A DNA stretch of 10,623 nt from a bacterium (GTDB lineage: Bacteria; 4484-113; JALSIF01): assembly GCA_026981635.1 (NCBI GenBank), contig JALSIF010000279.1:1-10623 (forward strand), written 5' to 3'. This document shows positions 1-6,725 of the stretch, piece after piece; the stretch's first letter is position 1; each line of letters starts with the position of its first letter. A program made the translations under genes and the position numbers. Below the pieces are notes generated by a model that saw nothing but the letters and a program-made list of their open reading frames with translations, did no database searches and was not told the DNA's origin.

Positions 1-631
1 CCTAAGCCCCCTCTATGTGGACCCGCCGCGAAACATCCCTCCCCCCGACTTCGCCTTGGGTAGGCACCTCACCGGTTCCACCAAGCTTCGCCCCTACCTT
101 CTCTACGTGGGCTCCTCCGCCCCTCGCAAGCACCTTCCCCTGCTGGTTGACGCCTTCCTGGAGCTTCACCTCAGGGGCGAGTTTGACGGCTGGTTGGTGC
201 TGGCAGGAGCAACACTCCCCCCGCCCGAGATCCGCTCCGCCCCCCACCGCCCCTACCGACCAAGGATGCTTACCGAGTGGCCGGTCCGCTCCCTGGGCTA
301 TGTGACTGAACAGGAGCTACTTTCCCTCTACGCCCACGCCGAGCTTTTGGTCCACCTGGGCCACCCCGAGGGATACGGCTACCCGGTGGCCGAGGCCCTT
401 GCCATGGGCCTGCCCTGCGTGGTCCCGCGGGGGAGCGCCCAGGCCGAGCTGGGCCCGGAGGGGGTGGTGGAGACAGAGCTGGAGCTTGAGGCGGTGGTGA
501 GCGCCCTTTCGGAGGCCCTCCGCCGAAGGAGTGAACTTGCCCTGGAGGCTGCCAGGGAGGGAAAGAGGCTCAGGGCACGCCAGCCGGGGGCCGAGCTGAG
601 AGCCATAATTGACCAGTTTCTTTCCGACTAG
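1..631 (+). CDS. GT4-family glycosyltransferase, 3' part only
   Basis: The reading frame is open from the left edge (codons from position 2) to TAG at 629-631, so only the C-terminal part, about 209 residues, is present and the true start lies outside. A GTG at 17 is an internal codon, not a credible start. The fragment looks like the nucleotide-sugar-binding half of a retaining GT-B enzyme. It starts this domain with LLYVGSSAPRKHLPLLVDAF (strand, glycine loop, basic residues). It later has the family E-x7-E signature in HPEGYGYPVAEALAMG, where the two glutamates contact the donor sugar nucleotide. YVTEQELLSLYAHAELLVH is the usual helix before that signature. Such enzymes move a sugar from a nucleotide donor onto a lipid, glycan or small acceptor in the cytoplasm. 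The substrate cannot be told. I see no BshA-specific feature, although BshA is also GT4. The Nfu-like gene follows after about 58 bases on the same strand. Confidence 0.88.
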   Translation, partial: LSPLYVDPPRNIPPPDFALGRHLTGSTKLRPYLLYVGSSAPRKHLPLLVDAFLELHLRGEFDGWLVLAGATLPPPEIRSAPHRPYRPRMLTEWPVRSLGYVTEQELLSLYAHAELLVHLGHPEGYGYPVAEALAMGLPCVVPRGSAQAELGPEGVVETELELEAVVSALSEALRRRSELALEAAREGKRLRARQPGAELRAIIDQFLSD

Positions 632-689
632 GCCTCTGCCGGCAGATTTAGCTGTATTTCCCCACCCGGTAGGTAGAATTTCCTTGCTG

Positions 690-1229
690 ATGGACTTTAA
701 GGGCTACGACATAGAGACCCTGGCGGAGATGCTTGAGCGGGGAGAGCTAAAGCCCGCCGCCGAGGGAGAGAGCAAGAAGGCTCCCTCCGAGCCTGCGCCG
801 GTGGCCACCGCCGACCTCCCTTCCCGCCAAGAGCTGGACCAGGTGGAGCTCCCCCCGCCTCCCTCCCAGACCACTGACCACTACGAGGAAAGCGCTGCCC
901 AACCGGAGAAGGTCTGTCCCACTCCCACGCCAGCCAAGGAGGAATCCTGCCCGGGGGACGAGTATGTGGTGGAGCTTCCCGACGAGGAGTGGAAGCAGCG
1001 GGTGGCCGAGGTGGTGGAGAAGCTCCGCCCCTTCATCCAGTTTGACGGCGGCGACATTGAAATCGTGGAGTACTGCCGCCCCAACATCAAGGTAAAGCTG
1101 CTCGGTGCCTGCATCGGCTGCCCCAGCTCGGTGGTCACCCTGAAGTGGTCCCTGGAGCAGGCCCTGCGTGACGAGGTGCCGGGCTTCGGGGAGATCATTG
1201 AGGTTGACCAGCTGGCCGACCTGATCTAG
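690..1229 (+). CDS. Nfu / NifU C-terminal domain protein with long N-terminal extension
   Basis: The C-terminal half (residues about 102-179 of 179) is an Nfu domain: VVEKLRPFIQFDGGDIEIVE followed by GACIGCPSS, with the C-x2-C pair at Cys141 and Cys144. In this family the two cysteines hold a [4Fe-4S] cluster at a dimer interface and pass it to client apoproteins. Residues 1-100 differ from usual Nfu proteins. A short helix (MDFKGYDIETLAEMLERGEL) leads into a Pro/Glu-rich, probably disordered stretch with extra cysteines at 76 and 87. I chose ATG at 690 because the residues before it look non-coding. A TTG at 684 sits at better distance from the weak AGGTAG (671-676) and would add two residues. 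An open frame from TTG 609 would overlap the glycosyltransferase and is unlikely. A strong terminator lies 61 bases after the stop, so this gene probably ends the transcript. Domain call firm; client proteins unknown. Confidence 0.9.
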   Translation: MDFKGYDIETLAEMLERGELKPAAEGESKKAPSEPAPVATADLPSRQELDQVELPPPPSQTTDHYEESAAQPEKVCPTPTPAKEESCPGDEYVVELPDEEWKQRVAEVVEKLRPFIQFDGGDIEIVEYCRPNIKVKLLGACIGCPSSVVTLKWSLEQALRDEVPGFGEIIEVDQLADLI

Positions 1230-1240
1230 CTCCGGGATGG

Positions 1241-1269
1241 TTTACAGCCCTGCCTGCCTCTGATAAGAT
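1241..1269 (+). promoter_or_regulatory. weak candidate sigma-70 promoter
   Basis: TTTACA (1241-1246) and TAAGAT (1264-1269) are separated by exactly 17 bases, but the -10 matches the consensus at only four of six positions. A start near 1276 would run straight into the terminator at 1291, giving an RNA of under 50 bases unless it reads through. Functional use is uncertain. Confidence 0.2.
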
Positions 1270-1290
1270 TTCTTTGCTTAACAGGCGAGC

Positions 1291-1322
1291 GCCCGACCTG
1301 AGTGGTCAGGTCGGGCTTTTTT
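1291..1322 (+). terminator. strong Rho-independent terminator after the Nfu gene
   Basis: A perfect 11-base-pair stem (GCCCGACCTGA at 1291-1301 with TCAGGTCGGGC at 1306-1316) closes a GTGG loop. Six T residues follow directly (1317-1322). It lies 61 bases past the Nfu stop and should end the glycosyltransferase/Nfu transcript. Confidence 0.93.
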
Positions 1323-1433
1323 ATTTCCCCGCCGCTTCCTTCCGCCTTCTTACCTCAGGTATGAAGTCAGGAGAGAACAAAGGGCAACTTCCCCTAGTAG
1401 TTCAAGTAGGCACTCCTCCTTCCCCCAGAGTGC

Positions 1434-1462
1434 AGGGGCGGGATATCTTCCCGCCCCTTTTT
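1434..1462 (+). terminator. second terminator-like hairpin
   Basis: AGGGGCGGGA (1434-1443) pairs perfectly with TCCCGCCCCT (1449-1458) around a five-base TATCT loop. A run of five T (1458-1462) starts at the stem base. Only the + strand has the T-run, so it would stop rightward transcription. It stands 112 bases beyond the first terminator with no gene between, so it may be a fail-safe stop or the 3' end of a small RNA. Confidence 0.75.
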
Positions 1463-1636
1463 CATTCGGCTCTTTTTGCAGGTAGCTCCGCTTCCATCCC
1501 TGATCTAGGTTGAGACTGGCACATAACTGGCCGGTCACCTTGAAATGGCTGTCAACCGGATATCTACTTGGCTGCTGAACTCCGATAACCTCCTCACATC
1601 CTGAGACGGAAGTGCTCGGGAGGAACACTCTCCAAA

Positions 1637-1643
1637 AAGGAGG
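1637..1643 (+). promoter_or_regulatory. ribosome binding site fixing the lipoprotein start
   Basis: AAGGAGG lies seven bases before ATG 1651. It decides the start over the in-frame GTG at 1612, which would place 13 residues before an otherwise ideal lipoprotein signal peptide. Confidence 0.9.
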
Positions 1644-1650
1644 AGCAAAG

Positions 1651-3474
1651 ATGACTGGACTAAATATCAGGAACCTGAGTGCACTGGCACTCTCCCTACT
1701 GTTCGTGCTGGTCGCCGCCTGTGGTGGTGGCGGTGGTGGGGGTGGAGCCGGAACCCCCGCACCCGGTCCCACCCCCCAGGCCGGCGGAACGGTCTCCGGC
1801 CAGATCCTGGGTGATCCCGCCGACGCCGACCTGTTCGGTTCCCGGGCCACCGCCCAGGCCGGAATCGGGAATCTGGTCGGTATTCCGGGCATAGAGGTCC
1901 GGGTGGAAAGCGAGGCGGGCGACGACCTCGGCGGGGACATCACCGACGACAGCGGCAACTTCCGCATTGACGATGTGCCCCCGGGCAATGTGCGGGTGAA
2001 GCTGCGCATTCGTACCCAGCTTGACTTCAACGGTGACGGCACCCCCGACGAGGTGGAGATCAAGATCCTGGCCAGCGTAAGCCAGGACCAGATCACCCAG
2101 CTCATTGAGCAGATCGGTCTCATTGACCTGGATGGGGACGGCCAGCCGGACGGCATCCTTCTGCGGGGAACAGTGGTGGACAACGGCCAGCAGCGTGAAC
2201 ACACCATGGGCTTTGATCCTTCCACCAACCAGACCTTTTCTGACACTAACGGAAATGGGGTGGTAGATGTAGATGACGCAAGCTTTGAGGACAATGACCT
2301 TGATGGAGTACCCGATGACCTTACCTCTCAATCTGAGGTGGAGGTTAAGGGTACAGTTGATTCCCTTGATGACCAGCAGATTGTAGTGGGGGGGATAAGT
2401 TTTCTACTTTCACCAACCACCCTGTGGCTTGACGACCATGGCATGGCTACCAGCAGAGATTATTTTGCTGCCGGCAGCTGTGTGGAGGTCAAGGGTTATC
2501 GTCAGGATGAGGACCTGCTGGCAGTCAGGGTTAAGGCCGAGGATGACTGCTCTCTGCTCGGAATTGAGGAGGAGGAGGTAGAGCTTGAGGGCACCATTGA
2601 TTCCATTGACGAAACCCAGATCACTGTCCGAGGGGTAACCTTCTCCCTTTCTCCCGATACCATCTGCTTTGACGAGAACCAAGTTGAGATCCCTTGCATC
2701 GATCTGTCCCCAGGGGACTTTGTTGAGGTAAAGGGCGTCTTCTCACCGCAGGGGCTGATAGCGGAAGAGGTTAAGCTTGATGACCTCTCACCCGATGCAC
2801 ATGAGGATGATGTGGACCATGGTCAAGGGATTGAGTTTGAGGGGGTGGTTGACGAAGTCGGGGATGGAACCGTTACGGTTGGTGGGCAGATTTGGGACAC
2901 GACCCAGGCCCAGTGCTACATGGATGATGGAAGCTCCATTGACTGCTCAGAGATCCAGCCTGGGATGCTGGTGGAGATAGAGGGCTATCAAGCTGAGGAT
3001 GGGGCTTTGGTTGCCACTGAGGTTGAGGTGGAGGAAGAACTGGCAGGAGATGAGCACCAAAACGGTGACGGTGATGAGGCCGGTCGGCAAGATGGCGATG
3101 GCGATGATGAAGGCCAGGACGAGGAAGTAGGAGAGGACGAGCATGATAACGATAACCAAGCTGGCGACGGCAACGCCGGGGAAGGCGTTGATGATGGAGC
3201 TGAGGAGAATGACGGTATGGCCGACGATGGGGCAGAGGAGCATGAAGATGGCGTAAGTGGCGAGGGTGATGATGGTCAGGAAGGGGGAGATGAGGGGCTG
3301 AACGAAGACGGGGATCTTGGCGATGACGGAAACGGAGGTAGTCCAGATCAAGGAACTGATCAGGACCAGACCGGTGGTGATGACGGCTCTTCCAACCAGG
3401 AGGAACAAGACCAGGAAGGTGAGCAGGAGCAGAGTGAAGACGAAGGTGAAGAAGAGGGGGAGCAAAACCGCTAG
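1651..3474 (+). CDS. predicted secreted lipoprotein with DUF5666-like repeats and acidic tail
   Basis: The protein has 607 residues. Residues 1-24 are a lipoprotein signal peptide: a hydrophobic segment ending LVLVAAC, with predicted cleavage before Cys24, then eight glycines and a Pro-rich linker. Residues about 47-120 resemble a carboxypeptidase-regulatory/Cna-B-like beta-sandwich (GTVSGQI, then DDSGNFRIDDVPPGNVRV). Asp-rich loops of EF-hand or thrombospondin-3 type follow: DFNGDGTPD (125-133), DLDGDGQPD (159-167), and DTNGNGVVDVDD with DNDLDGVPDD (198-223). They suggest calcium binding. Three repeats of about 70 residues (229-300, 309-378, 394-463) share G-x-[IV]-D, a central T-V-x-G and V-E-[VI]-x-G and look like DUF5666. 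Repeats 2 and 3 each carry C-x9-C (339/349, 422/432). Residues 464-607 are an Asp/Glu/Gly/Gln/Asn tail with almost no basic residues. Codon choice changes near 2215. It is probably a single-gene unit. Surface location is well supported; function unknown. Confidence 0.85.
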   Translation: MTGLNIRNLSALALSLLFVLVAACGGGGGGGGAGTPAPGPTPQAGGTVSGQILGDPADADLFGSRATAQAGIGNLVGIPGIEVRVESEAGDDLGGDITDDSGNFRIDDVPPGNVRVKLRIRTQLDFNGDGTPDEVEIKILASVSQDQITQLIEQIGLIDLDGDGQPDGILLRGTVVDNGQQREHTMGFDPSTNQTFSDTNGNGVVDVDDASFEDNDLDGVPDDLTSQSEVEVKGTVDSLDDQQIVVGGISFLLSPTTLWLDDHGMATSRDYFAAGSCVEVKGYRQDEDLLAVRVKAEDDCSLLGIEEEEVELEGTIDSIDETQITVRGVTFSLSPDTICFDENQVEIPCIDLSPGDFVEVKGVFSPQGLIAEEVKLDDLSPDAHEDDVDHGQGIEFEGVVDEVGDGTVTVGGQIWDTTQAQCYMDDGSSIDCSEIQPGMLVEIEGYQAEDGALVATEVEVEEELAGDEHQNGDGDEAGRQDGDGDDEGQDEEVGEDEHDNDNQAGDGNAGEGVDDGAEENDGMADDGAEEHEDGVSGEGDDGQEGGDEGLNEDGDLGDDGNGGSPDQGTDQDQTGGDDGSSNQEEQDQEGEQEQSEDEGEEEGEQNR

Positions 3475-3515
3475 AGTTACGCTTCACTAGGAGCTAGCTA
3501 GGGCTAAGTTCTCGG

Positions 3516-3556
3516 CCTGAGGGGGTAGACAGAGAAATATAGTCTGCCCCCTCAGG
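3516..3556. terminator. long hairpin between convergent genes, likely bidirectional terminator
   Basis: The 15-base arm at 3516-3530 (CCTGAGGGGGTAGAC) pairs with 3542-3556 (GTCTGCCCCCTCAGG), with a single G-T wobble and an 11-base loop. It sits between the lipoprotein stop (3474) and the stop of the convergent isomerase-like gene (3562). Neither side has a clear T-run, so it may work as an imperfect terminator or an RNA 3'-end stabiliser for both transcripts. Confidence 0.65.
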
Positions 3557-3561
3557 TTGAG

Positions 3562-4404
3562 CTACATCATAAATTGCTTAACTCTGTACGCTTCGCGGAG
3601 GCTCTCCTCCACGCTAGCCCGATCTCCTCGGTGCTCCTGAATAATCAAAAAAAAGTGGTTGTTTTTTTTAAGAGCTGAGAGGCAGCGCTCAATCCAAGGG
3701 TTGCTGACTAGAGCTAAGTGGTGGGAGTCGCTTTCTCCCCCATTATCCTGCAGGTGACAGGCCACCGCGCGGGGAGCATAGGCGATAAGCTTCTCCTCTC
3801 GCCTGGGGTCTAGGCGCAGGTGGCCGGTGTCAAGACAGAGAACCGCCTCATCGCCCAGCTCCTCCACCACCTTCTCCACCAGCCTCTCCCGGGGCTGGTT
3901 GCCGGGCAGGTTCTCCATCGCCAGCACCACCCCCGGGAAGCTCTCCCGCACCTTTTCATTTAGCTCCCGCCAGCTCTCCACTCCCACCCGGATCCGCAGG
4001 CTGAGGTCGGATAAATCCGTTTCCCTTACCTCGGTAAGGTGAACCACCTGAACCAGTCTTCCCCCGGGAACCAACCCCTCATCCACCAGCAGGTGGGCAA
4101 ACTGGGCGGCGGTGAGGTGGCTCTGTATGGTCATAGTCCGGGTTTCCCGATCGGGCGAGGTGAGGTCAAAGTGAGCCTCAATGGGCGAGTGGATGGAAGC
4201 TACCGGCACCCGGTGCTCCTTCAGGTAGGCGATGATGTGGGGCCAGCTCTCCCTCTCCATCCAGGGGTTGTGGACGGTGGGGTGGCCAAGGCTTACTGCG
4301 TCATAGCGAAAGCCGGCCGGACCCTCCCACTCCATATACTCGGCCCCCGCTTCCCACCCTGGGGTGAAGTAGCTGAAGTAGGTGGAGAGGGTGATCAGCC
4401 TCAC
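3562..4404 (-). CDS. sugar phosphate isomerase/epimerase-like TIM-barrel protein
   Basis: At 280 residues it fits the xylose-isomerase-like / AP-endonuclease-2-like TIM-barrel family. Strand-end motifs appear in order: SIHSP (70-74), VVHL (120-123), AMENLPG (162-168), CLDTGHL (190-196), ACHLQDNGGESDSHHL (215-230) and IIQEHR (254-259). Glu164, Asp192, His217 and Glu257 are in the usual metal-ligand positions, with His195 and His228 close by. Members isomerise or epimerise sugars, handle inositols, or cut abasic DNA, and the sequence does not tell which. The GTG start lies one base after the bshC stop (TAA-G-GTG), so translation is probably coupled and no separate ribosome site is needed. Near the C-terminus the coding strand has A8 and T8 runs seven bases apart, odd for a GC-rich genome. 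A slip there would lose Glu257. It is the last gene of the operon. Confidence 0.82.
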   Translation of the reverse strand: MRLITLSTYFSYFTPGWEAGAEYMEWEGPAGFRYDAVSLGHPTVHNPWMERESWPHIIAYLKEHRVPVASIHSPIEAHFDLTSPDRETRTMTIQSHLTAAQFAHLLVDEGLVPGGRLVQVVHLTEVRETDLSDLSLRIRVGVESWRELNEKVRESFPGVVLAMENLPGNQPRERLVEKVVEELGDEAVLCLDTGHLRLDPRREEKLIAYAPRAVACHLQDNGGESDSHHLALVSNPWIERCLSALKKNNHFFLIIQEHRGDRASVEESLREAYRVKQFMM

Positions 4405-4405
4405 C

Positions 4406-6085
4406 TTAGGATGCCTCGCTGAGGCTGACCGGCTGGGTGTGGGGAACCACCGTCAGGCAGACCGTCCCGTAGCGGCCCGCCATGGATTCCCTGAGTCGCT
4501 CCAGGGTTGTCTCAAACCCAAACCGGCCCAGCAGCCAGAGCCAGCTCACTCTACGCTCCATAAAATCTCCCTCCGGGCGGACCCAGCCCATTATGCGCTC
4601 CACCCACTCTCGCTTGGGCCCCATTCTCCTCAGGGCCTCGCGATGGATCTTCTTGGCTATTTTTTCCAGCACGCCCCTCGCCTTGGCCAAGCGTGCCTCG
4701 GCCGACCGGGCCAGGGAGGGGTCCCACTCCATCAGCTCGTCCCTCAGCCGCTCATATCCCCTCTCCAGCGCCCCTTCCAGCTCCCTGAGGGCGGCCATCA
4801 CCCCTTCCGGCACCACCTGCCTGGCCTCTTCGCCCAACCAGTCCTCCGCCCCGTCGCAGGGAAGGCGCAGAGGGATGTCAAGTTCCCTCCAGCGGCGGGC
4901 CATCTCATCGCTGATCAACAGCGCCATGGGCCGGGGGAGCACCACCGGCATGCGGAGACCGAACTCCCCGAAAATAACCTCTGCCTGTGCCCAGTAGGCC
5001 ACCTCTGCCGGCCCCGCCACCAGCATGGCCAGGGGGATGGCCCTGCACTGGTAGACCGGTTTCAGCAGTGCGCTGGGTGAAAAGCGCTCCCCCTCCTCCT
5101 CAATCATCTGGATAAGCTCCACCGGTTCAAAGCGCCGTCCCGAATATTTGAGCACGAAGCTCCCGTCGCTTTCCCTGAGGAGCTTCTCCCGTCCCACCTC
5201 GCTGTGCAGGAAAACCAGCGTCTCCCCGGGCAGCACCGCAACCTGCTCATGGAAGCCGAGCCGTTTGAGCAGGCGGCTGCGGGCTAGGAGCTTCTCCTCC
5301 AGATCGGCGTGGTGGTGGATCACATGGAGGATGGTCTCTCGGTTTAGACGGGAGAAGAGTGGGGTGGAGGCGGGAACTACCACCAGCCCCTGCTCTCCCA
5401 GCACCCTGAGCATGAGCCGGGCAAAGGCCCCGCTGAAGGTAAAGCCCGGCTGATAGCACTCTGCTAGCAGTTCATAGACCCGCCTAGCGTCAACCCCCCC
5501 ATCGCGCAGGCTGGACACCAATCGGTCGGCTATCCCCCGCACCTCCCCGTTGAGCTCTATCTCCCGTACCGGCCTCAGCCCCGCCCCCTGGACGGTGGTG
5601 TGCTGGAGCCGGTCAAGGCCCCCCTCGTGGGGGATCTCCACTGCCCGCACCTCCTCAAAGTCGTGGTCCCAGTCGGGCATCCAGAAGATGGGAATAGTGG
5701 GCCGGCCGGTGATCTTCTCCACCCTTTCCGCCCAGTCCAGCACCGCCAGCGCCTTGCTCAGCACCATGAGCGGTCCTCCGAAAAGGGTGGTCTGCTGGCC
5801 GGCCGCCACCACCAGGGAACCTGGCTCGGCTAGGCGCCGCAGGTTTTCCAGGGAGGCGGGTGGGGCTCCTGCCCAGATGAGAAACTTCTCCATTGACTCA
5901 CTTAGCCGCTTGCGGGGGTGCCCCTGGCGGTCAATCTCCTCTGCTCGGGCTAGCAGGGAGGAGGCCAGCCGATCGCCCAGCTGGTGGTGGAAGAACTGGC
6001 TGGCCGAGGGCTCGCCGGCTTGGTAGTTGCTGAGCAGCTTGCTGGAAAGACCGAAGCAGTCGGGGTCTATGGTCTCGGGCAGCAT
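4406..6085 (-). CDS. bshC: BshC, putative bacillithiol-synthesis cysteine ligase
   Basis: The protein has 559 residues, close to the family's usual 530-550. Two signatures identify BshC: VVAAGQQTTLFGGPL (92-106), a Rossmann-like nucleotide-binding loop, and FWMPDWDHDFEEV (134-146). The C-terminal third is rich in Glu, Arg and Leu and ends with a probable coiled coil (EKIAKKIHREALRRM region) and an RRVSWLWLLGRFG block. BshC is the enzyme proposed to join cysteine to glucosaminyl-malate, the last step of bacillithiol synthesis in the cytoplasm. I chose ATG 6085 because GTGGGG lies nine bases upstream and the ubiX stop is two bases away. A GTG at 6100 would add five residues and overlap ubiX by 13 bases. 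From memory the family has Glu before Asp-His-Asp, where this protein has Trp139. bshA and bshB are not in the window. Confidence 0.93.
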   Translation of the reverse strand: MLPETIDPDCFGLSSKLLSNYQAGEPSASQFFHHQLGDRLASSLLARAEEIDRQGHPRKRLSESMEKFLIWAGAPPASLENLRRLAEPGSLVVAAGQQTTLFGGPLMVLSKALAVLDWAERVEKITGRPTIPIFWMPDWDHDFEEVRAVEIPHEGGLDRLQHTTVQGAGLRPVREIELNGEVRGIADRLVSSLRDGGVDARRVYELLAECYQPGFTFSGAFARLMLRVLGEQGLVVVPASTPLFSRLNRETILHVIHHHADLEEKLLARSRLLKRLGFHEQVAVLPGETLVFLHSEVGREKLLRESDGSFVLKYSGRRFEPVELIQMIEEEGERFSPSALLKPVYQCRAIPLAMLVAGPAEVAYWAQAEVIFGEFGLRMPVVLPRPMALLISDEMARRWRELDIPLRLPCDGAEDWLGEEARQVVPEGVMAALRELEGALERGYERLRDELMEWDPSLARSAEARLAKARGVLEKIAKKIHREALRRMGPKREWVERIMGWVRPEGDFMERRVSWLWLLGRFGFETTLERLRESMAGRYGTVCLTVVPHTQPVSLSEAS

Positions 6086-6087
6086 CT

Positions 6088-6708
6088 TTAGTAGCCCCAC
6101 CTGCGGTAAAGCTGGTGCTCAATGGCCATCAGATCAAGCACTTTGCCAACGATGAAGTCTACCATCGCCCGGCTGCTCTCCTCCGGTTGGTGATAGAAGG
6201 TGAGCACTGGCGGCAGGATCACACCCCCTGCACGGGCCACCCTGACCATGTTTTCAAGGTGGATGAGAGAGAGTGGGGCCTCGCGGGGAACCAGCACCAG
6301 CAGCCCCCTCTCTTTTAGCACTACATCGGCCGCCCGCTCCAGCAGGTTGTCGCTCATCCCGTTGGCGATGGCGGCAAGGGTGCCCATGGAGCAGGGAGCA
6401 ACCACCATCTTCCGCACCCCGAAGCTTCCGCTGGAAATGGGCGCCCCCAGGTCGTCCTCCCGGTGGTGCTGCCAGGCGACGGCCCTGATCTCGCTGATGC
6501 CCAACCGCTCCCGGAGCCGGCTGAGGTCATCCAGTTCCAGCCCAAACTCGTTTCGGGCCACCTGCCGGGCTCCCTCCGTAAAGACGGTGTGCAGTTCCAC
6601 TCCCGGTGTGGAGAGGAGCACCTCAAGCAGCCTCAGGCCCACCGGCAGGGCGGATGAGCCGCTCAGACCCAGGACAATGCGTTCGGTCTCCCTGGCGGGC
6701 TGGGCCAT
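6088..6708 (-). CDS. ubiX: UbiX-family flavin prenyltransferase homologue
   Basis: Length (206 residues) and motifs match UbiX/Pad1, which prenylates FMN to make the cofactor of UbiD-type decarboxylases. Visible motifs: APISSGSFGVRKMVVAPCSM (89-108), TLAAIANGMSDNLLERAADV (110-129), LVLVPREAPLS (137-147), IHLENM (149-154) and PPVLTFYH (166-173). Three sites differ from the usual pattern. The N-terminal FMN loop reads GLSGSSA (14-20), where GxSGASG is typical. Thr44 stands where Ser is usual. The late VGR-VLD motif has Lys189 in place of Arg and sits one residue further from Tyr172. Family membership is firm; normal activity is likely but not certain. No UbiD is in the window. The ATG is 17 bases after the SIR2-TPR stop; GGAG just after that stop is a weak, rather distant ribosome site. 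An in-frame TAG a few codons upstream excludes a longer start. Confidence 0.92.
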   Translation of the reverse strand: MAQPARETERIVLGLSGSSALPVGLRLLEVLLSTPGVELHTVFTEGARQVARNEFGLELDDLSRLRERLGISEIRAVAWQHHREDDLGAPISSGSFGVRKMVVAPCSMGTLAAIANGMSDNLLERAADVVLKERGLLVLVPREAPLSLIHLENMVRVARAGGVILPPVLTFYHQPEESSRAMVDFIVGKVLDLMAIEHQLYRRWGY

Positions 6709-6725
6709 GCGGTAGGGCTAGCTCC

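Larger units (their letters stand above)
1323..1650. other. intergenic region without a gene
   Basis: No coding region is supported here. An open frame at 1274-1513 has no ribosome site, no recognisable protein and crosses both hairpins. The segment holds a second terminator-like hairpin (1434-1462) and the upstream region of the lipoprotein gene. A possible promoter for that gene is TTGAAA (1540-1545) with TATCTA (1561-1566), but the 15-base spacer is short and I do not call it. The 110 bases between the two hairpins have no recognisable RNA family. Confidence 0.6.

Noticed and set aside
1-631. The glycosyltransferase as BshA, which would complete a bacillithiol theme with BshC.
   Set aside because: Only general GT4 features are visible and I recognise nothing specific to BshA. 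It is also far from bshC and on the other strand.
1274-1513. A 79-residue + strand frame between the Nfu and lipoprotein genes.
   Set aside because: It runs through both terminator hairpins, has no ribosome site and no recognisable sequence.
2947-3465. A 172-residue frame on the - strand that looks like a polytopic membrane protein rich in Ile, Val, Leu and Phe.
   Set aside because: It is in exact codon register with the acidic tail of the lipoprotein. Asp and Glu codons read backwards give Ile, Val, Leu and Phe, so the hydrophobicity is a mirror effect. It starts with TTG and has no ribosome site.
4382-5080. A 232-residue + strand frame rich in His, Pro and Gln.
   Set aside because: Antisense to the 3' part of bshC, whose conserved protein and tight operon spacing are convincing. 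Composition is typical of a shadow frame.
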